Below are positions 15,943 to 25,434 of a DNA stretch of 64,000 nt, piece by piece. A program made the position numbers and the translations under genes. Source of the DNA: Fimenecus sp045613065 (GTDB lineage: Bacteria; Bacillota; Clostridia; Oscillospirales; Acutalibacteraceae); assembly GCA_045613065.1 (NCBI GenBank), contig JAZLAH010000005.1:12181-76180 (forward strand). The letters are read 5' to 3'. Position 1 is the first letter of the stretch, and the number at the start of each line of letters is the position of its first letter. Below the pieces are notes generated by a model, which ran no database searches, had not been told where the DNA came from, and saw only the letters and a program-made list of their open reading frames with translations.

Positions 15943-17301
15943 TTACTCAAAAATTTCGTTGATACTGCTTATGTGGTTACTCTTTGTAACAATTACAACA
16001 CGGTCGTTTAACTCAATGCAATCGTTACCACCTGGATAAATAACTTTGTGATTTCTTATAATGCAAGCAATAAGTGTGTCGCGTTTGAGCTTTAAGTCAC
16101 GAAGAGGAATGTCAATCTGTGAAAAGTCAGTTTCGATTTTAAATTCAAGAGCCTCAACCTGACCTCCAACCAACTTGTAGAGAGTCTCGACACGTGATTC
16201 TTCACCTGAATTTTCGATTGCTCGTGCATATGCAATAATTCTGTTTGCTGCGATTGCTTTTGATGATACAGCACTATCCATACCGATGCTTTCAAGCACT
16301 TCGTATGAAACACGATTAACCTTTGCAACGGTTTTGCTGACACCAAGTGATGAAGCGTACATTGAAGAAATAATGTTTTCTTCGTCGATTGTTGTAAGTG
16401 CAACAAAGGCATCCTGTCCTTCAAGTCCCTGTTCAAGCAGAATTCTACGGTCAGTTCCGTCGCCATGAATAACATCAGCTCTTGGAAGAAGTTCGCAGAG
16501 TTTTTCGCAACGTTCACCATCGTTTTCAATGATTTTCACATTGTATCCACCTGTTTCACAAAGCTGACGAGCAAGATAATATCCCATCTTACCGCCACCG
16601 ATAATCATAATATCTCTTGTACGGTGTTTGTAAATTTTAAGTTGTTTTAAGAAACTGACAAGAACACCTCTTGGTGCAGTAACGTGAATTTTGTCACCAG
16701 CCTGAAGAATAAAATCACCACGAGGAATGATAACTTCATTTTTTCTCTGAACAGCACAAACAAGGATTTTAACATCAAATTTGTTAAAAATATCTGTCAA
16801 CTGCATATTGCAAAGTGGGTTGCCTGCATCAATTTTAAGTTCAACAAGGTCAACAAGTCCACGATAAAATGTTTCGATATTTGTAGCATTAGGGAAACGA
16901 AGCACCTTTGCGATTTCGTTTGCAGCGTCAAGTTCGGGGTTTACAATCATACTAAGTCCCAATGCATCTTTAAAGAATGGAAGCTGATTAAGGTAATCAG
17001 GATTCCTCACTCTTGCGATTGTATGAGCTGCACCTGCTTTTTTAGCCATGAGACAGCTTAATATGTTCAATTCATCTGATGATGTTGCAGCGACAAAAAG
17101 GTCAGCGGAAGCAACACCTGCTTCAAGTTGTACCTCACAGTTTGCACCATTTCCACAAATACCCATTACATCAAATGAGTTTACCATTTGTTCAACGATT
17201 TTTTGGTCACGATCAATGACAACAACATTATGTCCTTCACCTGAAAGGTGTTCAACAAGTGTTGCACCTACTTTACCGTCACCTACAATTACAATATTCA
17301 T
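15943..17301 (-). CDS. trkA: TrkA potassium uptake regulatory subunit
   Basis: A 452 aa cytosolic protein with two RCK units. Each begins with a nucleotide-binding Rossmann motif (G-D-G-K-V-G at about 8 and G-G-G-K-M-G near 230) followed by a RCK_C domain. It binds NAD(H)/nucleotides and gates TrkH. The start at 17301 has an AGGTGAAT site; an upstream in-frame start lacks one. It is the first gene of the trkA-trkH-alr operon. Confidence 0.93.
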   Translation of the reverse strand: MNIVIVGDGKVGATLVEHLSGEGHNVVVIDRDQKIVEQMVNSFDVMGICGNGANCEVQLEAGVASADLFVAATSSDELNILSCLMAKKAGAAHTIARVRNPDYLNQLPFFKDALGLSMIVNPELDAANEIAKVLRFPNATNIETFYRGLVDLVELKIDAGNPLCNMQLTDIFNKFDVKILVCAVQRKNEVIIPRGDFILQAGDKIHVTAPRGVLVSFLKQLKIYKHRTRDIMIIGGGKMGYYLARQLCETGGYNVKIIENDGERCEKLCELLPRADVIHGDGTDRRILLEQGLEGQDAFVALTTIDEENIISSMYASSLGVSKTVAKVNRVSYEVLESIGMDSAVSSKAIAANRIIAYARAIENSGEESRVETLYKLVGGQVEALEFKIETDFSQIDIPLRDLKLKRDTLIACIIRNHKVIYPGGNDCIELNDRVVIVTKSNHISSINEIFE

Positions 17302-17345
17302 ATCATTCACCTTTATTTCAATTTGATGATAATATACCAAATAAT

Positions 17346-17374
17346 ATATTACCACATTGTATTTAATTTTACAA
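17346..17374 (-). promoter_or_regulatory. Promoter of trkA-trkH-alr
   Basis: On the minus strand, TTGTAA (17369-17374), 17 bp, TAATAT (17346-17351), about 45 bp before the trkA start. Confidence 0.6.
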
Positions 17375-17381
17375 TACAGAA

Positions 17382-17410
17382 TTGACCGATGAGTTTTTTT
17401 GTGATAAATT
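17382..17410 (+). promoter_or_regulatory. Promoter of the EEP-family gene
   Basis: TTGACC (17382-17387), 17 bp, TAAATT (17405-17410) with extended TGN -10. It is back to back with the trkA promoter. Confidence 0.55.
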
Positions 17411-17431
17411 AATTACAAAGAGGTGATTTTG

Positions 17432-18334
17432 ATGAAAAAAATCCTTATAGCAATTGTCTGTGTCGTTATTGTCGCAGTAATAGTAGTTCCATCATTTTTT
17501 GAGGGTGATGTTGTGATTAAAACAGCAGACGAAAGAATTAAAGACAATGAAAACATAATCGTTGCATCATATAATACCGCAGCTCCTTGGGGAAATATTT
17601 TCCAAGGTACAGGCACAAATAAACGAGCAAAGCTTTTTGCACAACAAATCAATAATAAATTACCTGATGTTCTTGGTGTTCAGGAAATCAATAGTAATTG
17701 GGTTGAAAAAATGGAAAAGTATCTTCCTCAGTATGGTTACTATGGTGTAATCCGTGGTGGAGATAGTAAAGAAGAACAGTCAGAAATGAATGGTATTTTT
17801 TATCTTAAGGATAAATTTGAACTTGTTGATTGTAATACTTTCTGGATTTCTGATACACCTGAAGTGGAATCAAAATATAAGGATGCGGGATGTTACAGAA
17901 TATGCTCTTATGTGATTCTTAAAAATAAGGCAACAGGAAAGATTTTTGCTCATTTCAACACTCATTTTGATAATACAAGTGAGGCAGCACAGGAATTAGG
18001 TGGAAAGCTTGTTGGTGAAAAATCAAAAGAAATCACTTCAAAATATGGAGATATTCCTATTGTTATAACAGGTGACTTTAATCAGTACAGTGATGCACCA
18101 GGATGTTTAGCCTTGGAAGAAAAAGGCTATAAAAATGCAAACAAAATAGTCGAGAATGGCGACAATATAGTTACATACAATGGTTGGACAGATGAAACTG
18201 TTGGCAGACCAATTGACTATATTTTTGTAAATGATGGTTTTAGTGTAGATAGTTATGAGGTTGTAACGGATACTGGTGCAAAAACCAATGTTTCTGACCA
18301 TTATATGATAGAGGCCAATCTTGAAATACAGTAA
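17432..18334 (+). CDS. Secreted or anchored endonuclease/exonuclease/phosphatase family protein
   Basis: A 300 aa protein with an N-terminal membrane segment or signal (about 3-22) and an EEP fold. Motifs in order are A-S-Y-N-T near 45, G-V-Q-E-I-N (metal-binding Glu), F-N-T-H-F-D, I-T-G-D-F-N-Q-Y (catalytic Asp/Asn) and V-S-D-H-Y (catalytic His). The family cleaves phosphodiester bonds in DNA, sphingolipids or phosphoinositides; the extracellular location suggests nutrient nucleic acid or phospholipid, but the substrate cannot be read. The ATG at 17432 fits the AAAGAGGTG site better than the GTG at 17423. Confidence 0.85.
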   Translation: MKKILIAIVCVVIVAVIVVPSFFEGDVVIKTADERIKDNENIIVASYNTAAPWGNIFQGTGTNKRAKLFAQQINNKLPDVLGVQEINSNWVEKMEKYLPQYGYYGVIRGGDSKEEQSEMNGIFYLKDKFELVDCNTFWISDTPEVESKYKDAGCYRICSYVILKNKATGKIFAHFNTHFDNTSEAAQELGGKLVGEKSKEITSKYGDIPIVITGDFNQYSDAPGCLALEEKGYKNANKIVENGDNIVTYNGWTDETVGRPIDYIFVNDGFSVDSYEVVTDTGAKTNVSDHYMIEANLEIQ

Positions 18335-18341
18335 TTTATAC

Positions 18342-18370
18342 TTGTACTGATAAAAAAAGTATGGTACAAT
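18342..18370 (+). promoter_or_regulatory. Promoter of the lipoprotein gene
   Basis: TTGTAC (18342-18347), 17 bp, TACAAT (18365-18370) with extended TGN -10. Confidence 0.65.
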
Positions 18371-18408
18371 ACATTAGTTAGATATTAAACACAAGGAGAT
18401 AATTAATT

Positions 18409-19269
18409 ATGAAAAAGTTTTTAGCAATGTTTTTAGTTTTCACTCTTTTATTCTCGTTTGCTGCTTGTAATAAGGGTGATGATACTAATACTGACGACAA
18501 CACAACAACAGAAAGTCAGGTTGGTGAACAGACACCTGGTGTTGAAGAGGATACAACAAAGAAAAAGCCAAATAAAGAAGAAAAAACAACAGCTAAACCT
18601 TTTGAAAATCCTAACCTTACACAGCCAGAAGCACTCTTTAAAATTATTGATGTAAATGGTTATATATTACAGTCAAGAACACCAAAAACACTTTCATCAG
18701 GTGTTGCAATTGTCGCAGAGAGATACGAGGCAAAAGGTAATGTATCAAATGATATTCCAGCTAATATAATGATTGATGGTACAGAAGTTGTTTTAAATGG
18801 AACAATGGTTAAGGATGTCATTTCACAAGGTTGGACAACTATCGGTAAAAACAATGCAAATACTGCTGTTGAATCTGGCAAAGAAACAACTGTGTATCTT
18901 GAAAATGGCAATAAAGAAACTGTTAAGTTATCAGTAACAAACAAAACAACTAGTTCTGTGGCTGTTGCAGAATGTACAATAACAGGAGTAGATGTTACAA
19001 AGACCGTTGAACAGAAAATATGGGCTGATTTTACAATTGGTGGAAAAGCAAATACTTCAAATTCAGGTTATGGGGATTACATAAATGCTTTTGGAAATCC
19101 TATAAGTGTAAACGTTGTTGAGTACTATCAGAATGAAAAGTTCACACACTGTAAGGCTACATTGGGATTTGAAAAGACAGTTGGTAACGACACATGGACA
19201 GTTTTGGTAGTTTTTGAAGATGTTAATGGTGAATTGAAAATTGATAGCTGCACTGTTGAAGTGAAATAA
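18409..19269 (+). CDS. Lipoprotein of unknown function
   Basis: A 286 aa exported lipoprotein. A signal peptide ends in the lipobox F-A-A-C (C21), followed by a disordered Asp/Thr/Lys-rich linker to about residue 65. The remaining roughly 220 residues are predicted to be beta-rich, without a motif that I recognise. It is monocistronic with its own promoter and terminator. Confidence 0.75.
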   Translation: MKKFLAMFLVFTLLFSFAACNKGDDTNTDDNTTTESQVGEQTPGVEEDTTKKKPNKEEKTTAKPFENPNLTQPEALFKIIDVNGYILQSRTPKTLSSGVAIVAERYEAKGNVSNDIPANIMIDGTEVVLNGTMVKDVISQGWTTIGKNNANTAVESGKETTVYLENGNKETVKLSVTNKTTSSVAVAECTITGVDVTKTVEQKIWADFTIGGKANTSNSGYGDYINAFGNPISVNVVEYYQNEKFTHCKATLGFEKTVGNDTWTVLVVFEDVNGELKIDSCTVEVK

Positions 19270-19289
19270 AAATTTATAATTTGTTTTTT

Positions 19290-19320
19290 AGGAGAAATCA
19301 TACGATTTCTCCTTTTTTTA
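19290..19320 (+). terminator. Terminator of the lipoprotein gene
   Basis: A 10 bp stem (19290-19299 with 19304-19313) is followed by a T tract. Confidence 0.85.
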
Positions 19321-19386
19321 TGTCAAAATACATAAAAAGTCAAAGTGAAATTTGGTGATGAAACAATAAAAAGATTTTAATAATAA

Positions 19387-19415
19387 TTGTATTTCATTTG
19401 TATATATGTTATACT
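19387..19415 (+). promoter_or_regulatory. Promoter of the GH13-MFS operon
   Basis: TTGTAT (19387-19392), 17 bp, TATACT (19410-19415) with extended TGN -10. Confidence 0.7.
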
Positions 19416-19455
19416 ATCTACGTATGAAAACATTTATATAAGGGGTGCTATATTT

Positions 19456-21129
19456 ATGAAAAAAACCTGGTATAAAGAAATGGTTGTTTATCAGATTTGG
19501 CCAAGAAGTTTTAAGGACTCAAATGGCGACGGTATCGGTGACCTTGAGGGTATTTACTCAAAACTTGATTACATCAAGTCAATTGGTATTGATGCTATCT
19601 GGTTCTCACCACTTTTTAAATCACCTAACGCTGACTATGGTTACGATATCGCTGACTATAGAGACATTAACCCTGAATACGGTGATATGGAAACATTTAA
19701 AAAAGTACTTGCAGGTTGTCACGAACGTGGGATGAAGGTGTTTATGGACCTTGTTGTTAACCACACATCGACTGAACATTATTGGTTTAAAGAAGCTTGT
19801 AAGAGTGTAGATAATCCATACCATGATTACTATATCTGGAGAAAAGGTAAAGGTAAAAACGGAAAGAAACCACCTAACAACTGGATGTCAACATTCGAGG
19901 GTGGTGCTTGGGAATATGTTCCATCTGTTGACGAATATTATCTTCACGTATTTACAAAAGGTCAGCCTGACCTTAATATGGATAACCCAAAAGTTCGTCA
20001 AGAAGTTAAGGATATTATGAAGTTCTGGCTTGATATGGGTGTTGACGGATTCCGTGAAGACGTTATTACATACATTTCAAAGCGTGAAGGACTTCCAAAC
20101 GCTATTCCGATTCCTGTTGCTGCAGGTATGGAACATTACAACTGTGGTCCACATCTTTATGAATACCTTAAGGAATTCCATGATGATGTTCTTTCAAAGT
20201 ATGATTGCTTTACAGTTGGTGAAGGTCCACTTATCACTCCTGAAAAGGTTCTTCGTTTCGTTAAGGAAGACGAAACTCAGGTTCTTAAGACAATGTTCAG
20301 CTTTGACCATCTTGAAGCTGACTGCTTTATGACAGACTGGATTAAAACTCCATTCAATCTTAAGAAGATGAAGAAGTGTTACCAGAAATGGTATGACGCA
20401 ATGAATGGCAAGGGTTGGCATACTCTTTATCTTGAAAACCACGACCATCCAAGAATTATTGACCGTTACGGTAGCCTCAAATACAGAGTTGAAAGTGGTA
20501 AAATGCTTGCAACAATGTGCTATCTTCAGAAGGGTACTCCATTTATTTATCAGGGTCAGGAAATCGGTATGACAAATATCGAACTCCACTCAATTGATGA
20601 ATTCAAGGATATGATTACCTTTAATAACCAGATTATGTTCAATAAACTTGGTATCAAGGGTGATAGATTTATTAAGATGGCTAATGCAGGTTCTCGTGAA
20701 AACTCGAGAACACCTGTTCAATGGGATGACAGTGCTTATGCAGGTTTCTCAACAGTTGAGCCTTGGTTTAGCCTTAATCCAAATTATACAGAAATCAATG
20801 TGGCTCAGGCTGAAGCTGACGAAAACTCGATTCTTAACTATTACCGTAAACTTCTTAAGTTCCGTAAAGAACATGAGGTTGCGATTTATGGTGATTTCAA
20901 ACAATATTATGCAAATAGTGATAAGCTCTTTGTTTATGAAAGAAATCTTGATGGTGAAAAGATTCTTGTAGTTTGTTCATTCTCTGAAAAGTGTGTTAAC
21001 TTTGAAGCTCCTGAAGGAATTGACCTTTCAAAGGGTGAACTTGTACTTTCAAACTATCGTCTTAACCCATTAACAAACAATTCTTTCGTAACAAGACCTT
21101 ACGAAGCAAGAGTTTACTATTTTAAATAA
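19456..21129 (+). CDS. GH13 alpha-glucosidase (oligo-1,6-glucosidase type)
   Basis: A 557 aa cytoplasmic GH13 enzyme. The start at 19456 follows an AAGGGGTG site. Family regions: region I D-L-V-V-N-H-T, region II G-F-R-E-D-V-I (nucleophile Asp), region III V-G-E-G (acid/base Glu) and region IV E-N-H-D-H-P-R (Asp). The N-terminal Y-Q-I-W-P-R-S-F-K-D-S-N-G-D-G-I-G-D-L is typical of oligo-1,6-glucosidases and trehalose-6-phosphate hydrolases. It is followed after 12 bp by an MFS carrier, so it probably hydrolyses an imported alpha-glucoside. Isomaltose or other non-phosphorylated substrates are more likely than trehalose-6-phosphate because the neighbour is not a PTS. Confidence 0.9.
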   Translation: MKKTWYKEMVVYQIWPRSFKDSNGDGIGDLEGIYSKLDYIKSIGIDAIWFSPLFKSPNADYGYDIADYRDINPEYGDMETFKKVLAGCHERGMKVFMDLVVNHTSTEHYWFKEACKSVDNPYHDYYIWRKGKGKNGKKPPNNWMSTFEGGAWEYVPSVDEYYLHVFTKGQPDLNMDNPKVRQEVKDIMKFWLDMGVDGFREDVITYISKREGLPNAIPIPVAAGMEHYNCGPHLYEYLKEFHDDVLSKYDCFTVGEGPLITPEKVLRFVKEDETQVLKTMFSFDHLEADCFMTDWIKTPFNLKKMKKCYQKWYDAMNGKGWHTLYLENHDHPRIIDRYGSLKYRVESGKMLATMCYLQKGTPFIYQGQEIGMTNIELHSIDEFKDMITFNNQIMFNKLGIKGDRFIKMANAGSRENSRTPVQWDDSAYAGFSTVEPWFSLNPNYTEINVAQAEADENSILNYYRKLLKFRKEHEVAIYGDFKQYYANSDKLFVYERNLDGEKILVVCSFSEKCVNFEAPEGIDLSKGELVLSNYRLNPLTNNSFVTRPYEARVYYFK

Positions 21130-21141
21130 GAGGTAAAAACA

Positions 21142-22491
21142 ATGGAAAAAAATAACGGACAACTTACAAAGCGTGTTTGGGCAGGAATCCTTCTCTTTAT
21201 GTTTATGGGTTCACTTGCTTGGAACGTTGAAAATATGTATTTTAACACATTCTTGAGTGACTGTGTTTATAACGAAGGTGCATTTGGTGCAAGTCTTACA
21301 CTTACTGATGCTATCAATATTATGGTTACACTTTCAGCAATTACAGCTGTTGTAACTACATTTATTATGGGTACACTCAGTGAAAAGTTGAGAAACCGTA
21401 AAGCATTTATTTCATTCGGCTATATTGCATGGGGTATTGTAACGGCACTTTTTGGATTTATTACAAAAGAAAATGTTGCAAATATTTTCGGCATAACTGA
21501 CCCTGGTCAGATTATTACTGTTACTGCTTGGATTGTTGTAATTATGGATATGATTATGACATTTATGGGCTCAACAAGTAACGACTCTGCATTTAATGCT
21601 TGGGTAACTGACGTTACAACACCTGAATCCCGACCAAAGGTTGAAACTGCATTTACATTTATGGGCTTTATCGCTATGGGCGTAATTATGGTTGTTGGCT
21701 CAATGGCACAGAGTGGTGCAATTCCATACAGCGTATTCTTTGTTGGTATGGGTGCAGTTGTTGCTGTTGTTGGTGTTCTGGGTGTATTCCTTATTGATAA
21801 TCCAAAGAAATTTGAGAATGCAGAAAAGAAAAATACAAGCTATTGGGCAGACCTTTTTTATGGCTTTAGACCAAGTGTCATTAAAGAAAATAGTGGACTT
21901 TATTTAGTTCTTTCAGCACTTTGTATCTTTAATATTGCATTCCAGGTGTTCTTCCCATATCTCTTTGTTTATCTTGGTGATGTTGTTTTACCGGCTAATG
22001 CAGATGTAAACTTCCTTTCAGTTGGAATTATTCTTCCAGCAGTTATTGCAGTAGTTTCAATTGTAGCAGGTATCGTAATTCTTATGAAGGTAGCAGAAAA
22101 GAGCAAGCCTGTTGCTTTCCTTACAAGTTCAGCACTTTTGGTTGCAGGTCTTTTTGTTCTTTCAACATCAACTAATATTCTTACAATTATCATTGGTATT
22201 GCTCCTGTGCTTATTGGTTATCTTGTTCTTACAATTCAGCTTGGTGCATCAACACGAGACTACACTCCACAGGATAACGTTGGTCTTTTCCAGGGTATCA
22301 GAATGGTATTCTCAGTTCTTATTCCAATGGTAGTTGGACCTACTCTTGGTAATATTGCAACAAAAAATACAACAGGTGCTGACGATGTGCTTCCAACAAA
22401 GGCAATCTTCCTTTATGCTGGTGTTGTTGCATTGTTTGTATTCATTCCTATGATTGCACTTCTTAGAAAAGAAAAGAAAAACGCAAAATAA
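21142..22491 (+). CDS. MFS sugar carrier, tandem copy 1
   Basis: A 449 aa 12-helix major facilitator protein. It lies 12 bp after the GH13 gene and probably imports its substrate. Typical loop: G-T-L-S-E-K-L-R-N-R-K between helices 2 and 3. It is paralogous to the next gene along its length (same G-Q-L-(T/S)-K-R-V-W start and G-A-S-(L/I)-T-L-T-D segment). A terminator hairpin separates the copies. Confidence 0.85.
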   Translation: MEKNNGQLTKRVWAGILLFMFMGSLAWNVENMYFNTFLSDCVYNEGAFGASLTLTDAINIMVTLSAITAVVTTFIMGTLSEKLRNRKAFISFGYIAWGIVTALFGFITKENVANIFGITDPGQIITVTAWIVVIMDMIMTFMGSTSNDSAFNAWVTDVTTPESRPKVETAFTFMGFIAMGVIMVVGSMAQSGAIPYSVFFVGMGAVVAVVGVLGVFLIDNPKKFENAEKKNTSYWADLFYGFRPSVIKENSGLYLVLSALCIFNIAFQVFFPYLFVYLGDVVLPANADVNFLSVGIILPAVIAVVSIVAGIVILMKVAEKSKPVAFLTSSALLVAGLFVLSTSTNILTIIIGIAPVLIGYLVLTIQLGASTRDYTPQDNVGLFQGIRMVFSVLIPMVVGPTLGNIATKNTTGADDVLPTKAIFLYAGVVALFVFIPMIALLRKEKKNAK

Positions 22492-22502
22492 TAAAACATC
22501 AA

Positions 22503-22528
22503 AAGCGCCTGAAAAATGGCGTTTTTTG
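22503..22528 (+). terminator. Hairpin terminator between the two MFS genes
   Basis: A short GC-rich stem (around 22503-22511 with 22518-22526, one G-U pair) with T6. It may be leaky and reduce expression of the second copy. Confidence 0.65.
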
Positions 22529-22558
22529 ATATGTATAGCAAATTCAAGAGGTGAAATT

Positions 22559-23947
22559 ATGAGCAATAAAAAAGGACAACTTTCAAAGCGTGTCTGGACA
22601 GCAGTAATTCTTTTTATGTTTATCAGTTCAATTGCTGGTGGCGTTGAGTCGATGTATCTGAGTCTTTTCCTGGATAATACTGTTTTTAAGGATGGTGCAA
22701 TGGGTGCATCAATCACATTGACTGATACCGTTAACCTTATTGCTTCATTAGCAGCTGTGATATCAGGTATTACTACCTTTGTTATAGGTACGCTCAGTGA
22801 GAAAATGAAAAACAGAAAACTATTTATCTCCGTTGGCTTTATCCTTTGGGGTATAGTTATGTTTATTTTCAGTGCTGTGAAAAGAGAAAATGTAGCAAAT
22901 ACTTTTGGATTCAGTGACATTGCCGAAACTATTACTGCTACGGCTGTAATTGTTATTTCTTTTGCACTTGTTCTGGCGTTTTTACGTTCAACAACCTGTG
23001 ACGCAGCTTTCAACTCGTGGATTGTTGATATTTCAACTCCTGAAACATCACCAATAATCGAAACAGCATTTACAGTTATGGCTTTTGTTACAACAGGTGT
23101 TATTACCTTCTTGGTTTCAAATGCTCAATCAGGAAAAATGGAATATAGTGCAATTTTTGTTCTTTTTGGCGTGATTGCAATAGTTTTAGGTGTTCTCGGT
23201 TTCTTCCTTATTGATAACCCAAAGCAGCTTGAAAATACAGAAAAAACAGAGAAAGAGACGAGTTATTTATCAGACCTTTTTTATGGATTCAAACCAAGTA
23301 CAGTTAAGAAATACAGCAATCTTTATTTAATGCTTTCCTCCGGTTGTATCTTCAACTGTGCATATCAGGTCTTTTATCCATATCTTTTCATTTACATCGG
23401 TTCGGTTGTAATCCCTGCAAACAAAGGAGTTGATTTCCTTTCAGCAGAGGTGATTATCACTATGATAATTGCAATCATTGCCGTAGTTTCCGGTGTACTG
23501 CTTTTTATGAAGCTTTATCCGATAAGCAAGTCATTATCATTTATTCCAAGCGTTCTTTGTTTAATTTTAGGTCTTATAATTCTTTCGTCAACAAAGAGCA
23601 TTGCAGGTATTATCGCAGGCCTAGGTCCAGGACTTCTTGGATATATCATTATTATGATTCAGTTTGGTGCAACTGTACGTGACAATATTCCTAAGGATAA
23701 GGTCGGACTTTTTCAGGGTATCAGAATGATTTTCTTGCTTTTTGTACCAAAGATTATCGGTCCTACACTTGGTAATATCGCAGCAAAGAATTCAGAAGTA
23801 ACATATATGCAAAATGGTGCTGTAAAGATTCTTCCAACAGAATCAATGTTCGTTTATGCGGCAATTATTGCGATACTTATCTTTATCCCAATGCTCGCAT
23901 TCTTAAAGAAAGATAAAGAAAGAGCATTGAAAGAAAAGAATAACTAA
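22559..23947 (+). CDS. MFS sugar carrier, tandem copy 2
   Basis: A 462 aa paralogue of the previous carrier. The start at 22559 follows an AGAGGTG site; a longer in-frame start would overlap the previous gene. Both keep the same helix layout and the G-T-L-S-E-K-(L/M)-(R/K)-N-R-K loop. No separate promoter was obvious, so it may depend on read-through past the hairpin at 22503-22528. Confidence 0.85.
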   Translation: MSNKKGQLSKRVWTAVILFMFISSIAGGVESMYLSLFLDNTVFKDGAMGASITLTDTVNLIASLAAVISGITTFVIGTLSEKMKNRKLFISVGFILWGIVMFIFSAVKRENVANTFGFSDIAETITATAVIVISFALVLAFLRSTTCDAAFNSWIVDISTPETSPIIETAFTVMAFVTTGVITFLVSNAQSGKMEYSAIFVLFGVIAIVLGVLGFFLIDNPKQLENTEKTEKETSYLSDLFYGFKPSTVKKYSNLYLMLSSGCIFNCAYQVFYPYLFIYIGSVVIPANKGVDFLSAEVIITMIIAIIAVVSGVLLFMKLYPISKSLSFIPSVLCLILGLIILSSTKSIAGIIAGLGPGLLGYIIIMIQFGATVRDNIPKDKVGLFQGIRMIFLLFVPKIIGPTLGNIAAKNSEVTYMQNGAVKILPTESMFVYAAIIAILIFIPMLAFLKKDKERALKEKNN

Positions 23948-23952
23948 AAACA

Positions 23953-23995
23953 AAAAAATATCCACCTTGCAGAGTTGCAGGGTGGATTTCTTTAT
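23953..23995. terminator. Bidirectional terminator between the MFS pair and nagB
   Basis: A 12 bp stem (23960-23971 with 23976-23987, one G-U pair). A7 upstream gives a U run for nagB; TTTCTTT follows for the plus strand. Confidence 0.85.
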
Positions 23996-24010
23996 GCTTA
24001 TTTGATTTAA

Positions 24011-24730
24011 TTATAATTTTGATGCTGCATCTTTGTCCATAAAGATGTGAACATCAGGGTGAACCTGTAAAATTGATGCAGGACAAGATGGTGTGATGTC
24101 ACCATTTACAAGTCCGTAAATTGCATCAGCCTTGCTTTTACCTGTTGCAATAAGGATAATCTGTTTTGACTTCATAATTGAAACAGTACCCATTGTAAGT
24201 GCATAGTGTGGCATTGGGTTTTCGTCAAAATAGATTGAGTTAGCGTCGATAGTGCTCTGTGTAAGCTGAACTTTGAATGAACCCTTTGTGAATTTGTCAG
24301 CAGGCTCGTTAAAGCCGATATGACCGTTCTGACCTATACCCAAAAGCTGAACATCAATTTTCTTTTCATCAATAAGAGCGTCATAACGAACACATTCTGC
24401 ATCAGAATCTTCTGCATTACCGTTAAGGAAGTTAACGTTGTCTTCATTTACATCAATATGGTTGAAAAGATTTTCGTGCATAAATGTGAAGTAGCTGTTT
24501 TTGTCCTCAACAGGGAGGTCACAGTATTCATCAAGGTTAAAAGTAGTCATATCTTTAAAACTTACTTTACCTTCATTATAGCACTTGATTAAATACTTGT
24601 ATGTAGGAACAGGAGATGCACCTGTTGCAAAGCCCATAACAGAGTCAGGTTTATTGTTAACCTGTTCAATCATCATATTACCTACTGCAACTGCAATCTG
24701 TTCAGCATTGTCAAAAATATGTAAATTCAT
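24011..24730 (-). CDS. nagB: Glucosamine-6-phosphate deaminase
   Basis: A 239 aa enzyme converting glucosamine-6-phosphate to fructose-6-phosphate and ammonia. Motifs: G-F-A-T-G-A-S-P near residue 33, F-N-L-D-E-Y near 64 with the catalytic acid, G-I-G-Q-N-G-H-I-G-F-N-E near 132, and A-T-G-K-S-K-A near 195. It stands alone with its own promoter and terminator, and no nagA or nagE is adjacent. Its place between sugar operons points to amino-sugar use. It releases free ammonia. Confidence 0.95.
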   Translation of the reverse strand: MNLHIFDNAEQIAVAVGNMMIEQVNNKPDSVMGFATGASPVPTYKYLIKCYNEGKVSFKDMTTFNLDEYCDLPVEDKNSYFTFMHENLFNHIDVNEDNVNFLNGNAEDSDAECVRYDALIDEKKIDVQLLGIGQNGHIGFNEPADKFTKGSFKVQLTQSTIDANSIYFDENPMPHYALTMGTVSIMKSKQIILIATGKSKADAIYGLVNGDITPSCPASILQVHPDVHIFMDKDAASKL

Positions 24731-24766
24731 TCTCTACACCTTCTCTTAAAAAATCTTTGAGACTTT

Positions 24767-24794
24767 ATTTTACCATATTATGAAAATATTGCAA
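24767..24794 (-). promoter_or_regulatory. Promoter of nagB
   Basis: On the minus strand, TTGCAA (24789-24794), 16 bp, TAAAAT (24767-24772). Confidence 0.6.
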
Positions 24795-24796
24795 TA

Positions 24797-24822
24797 AAAA
24801 AGGAGCAAAAACTTGCTCCTTA
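24797..24822 (-). terminator. Terminator of the GH38-symporter operon
   Basis: A 9 bp stem (24800-24808 with 24813-24821) is followed on the minus strand by a U6 tract. Confidence 0.8.
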
Positions 24823-24828
24823 ATTTAT

Positions 24829-25434
24829 TTATTTGTTGAGTTTTTTATCAACAGCAATATGCATAACAAACTCAAGGATATAAACAGCAACTACAATAAC
24901 CGAACCATATGAAATACTTGCTTTAAAATTTGCTGATAAAATAATACAAGCAACCAGTATAACCATATTGAGGGTGCTGAAAATTATATTTCTTTTAAGT
25001 GTTTTTTCACCAACTGAAAAAAGTGATGAGATAATCACCATAAGAGAAAAAAGAATAATACAAACCATTGTGATGAATGGGAATAAATATGACTTATCAG
25101 AAAAGTCAAAGTTACTATTTATAATACCCATAATTACGCTTATGAGTGTAATGTTTTCACCATCATTTGCTCTGAATACCGGTAAGCACATCCACAAAAG
25201 AGGAGAGAACATCAATATAAAACGAGTTATCTGCAATGGTCCACCAAAGGCAGAGGTTTTAATGTTATTCAACACCTTATCAACTGCTTCCTGCTCTTTC
25301 ATAGCCTGAATATGGTCGGCGTCAAGTCGCTTATCAAGGTCGTAGTAAACGAGATTGGTGTTGCACTTTGGACAATTTTGCTTCATATAAAGTGGTGAGA
25401 GTTTTTCATTGCATTTAGGACATCTATTACTCAT
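24829..25434 (-). CDS. Zinc-ribbon membrane protein, paralogue 2
   Basis: A 201 aa protein with an N-terminal zinc ribbon (C-P-K-C twice, residues 5-24) and four hydrophobic segments. It is related to the protein at 8218-8991 but about 55 residues shorter. The start at 25434 has an AGGAGGTGG site and overlaps the end of the GPH symporter gene by 8 bp, so it is translationally coupled to a sugar carrier here, unlike its paralogue. Function is unknown. Confidence 0.7.
   Translation of the reverse strand: MSNRCPKCNEKLSPLYMKQNCPKCNTNLVYYDLDKRLDADHIQAMKEQEAVDKVLNNIKTSAFGGPLQITRFILMFSPLLWMCLPVFRANDGENITLISVIMGIINSNFDFSDKSYLFPFITMVCIILFSLMVIISSLFSVGEKTLKRNIIFSTLNMVILVACIILSANFKASISYGSVIVVAVYILEFVMHIAVDKKLNK

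Noticed and set aside
22312..23013. 233-codon minus-strand frame across the two MFS genes
   Set aside because: It is antisense to both carriers and the hairpin between them, with no motif or ribosome site.
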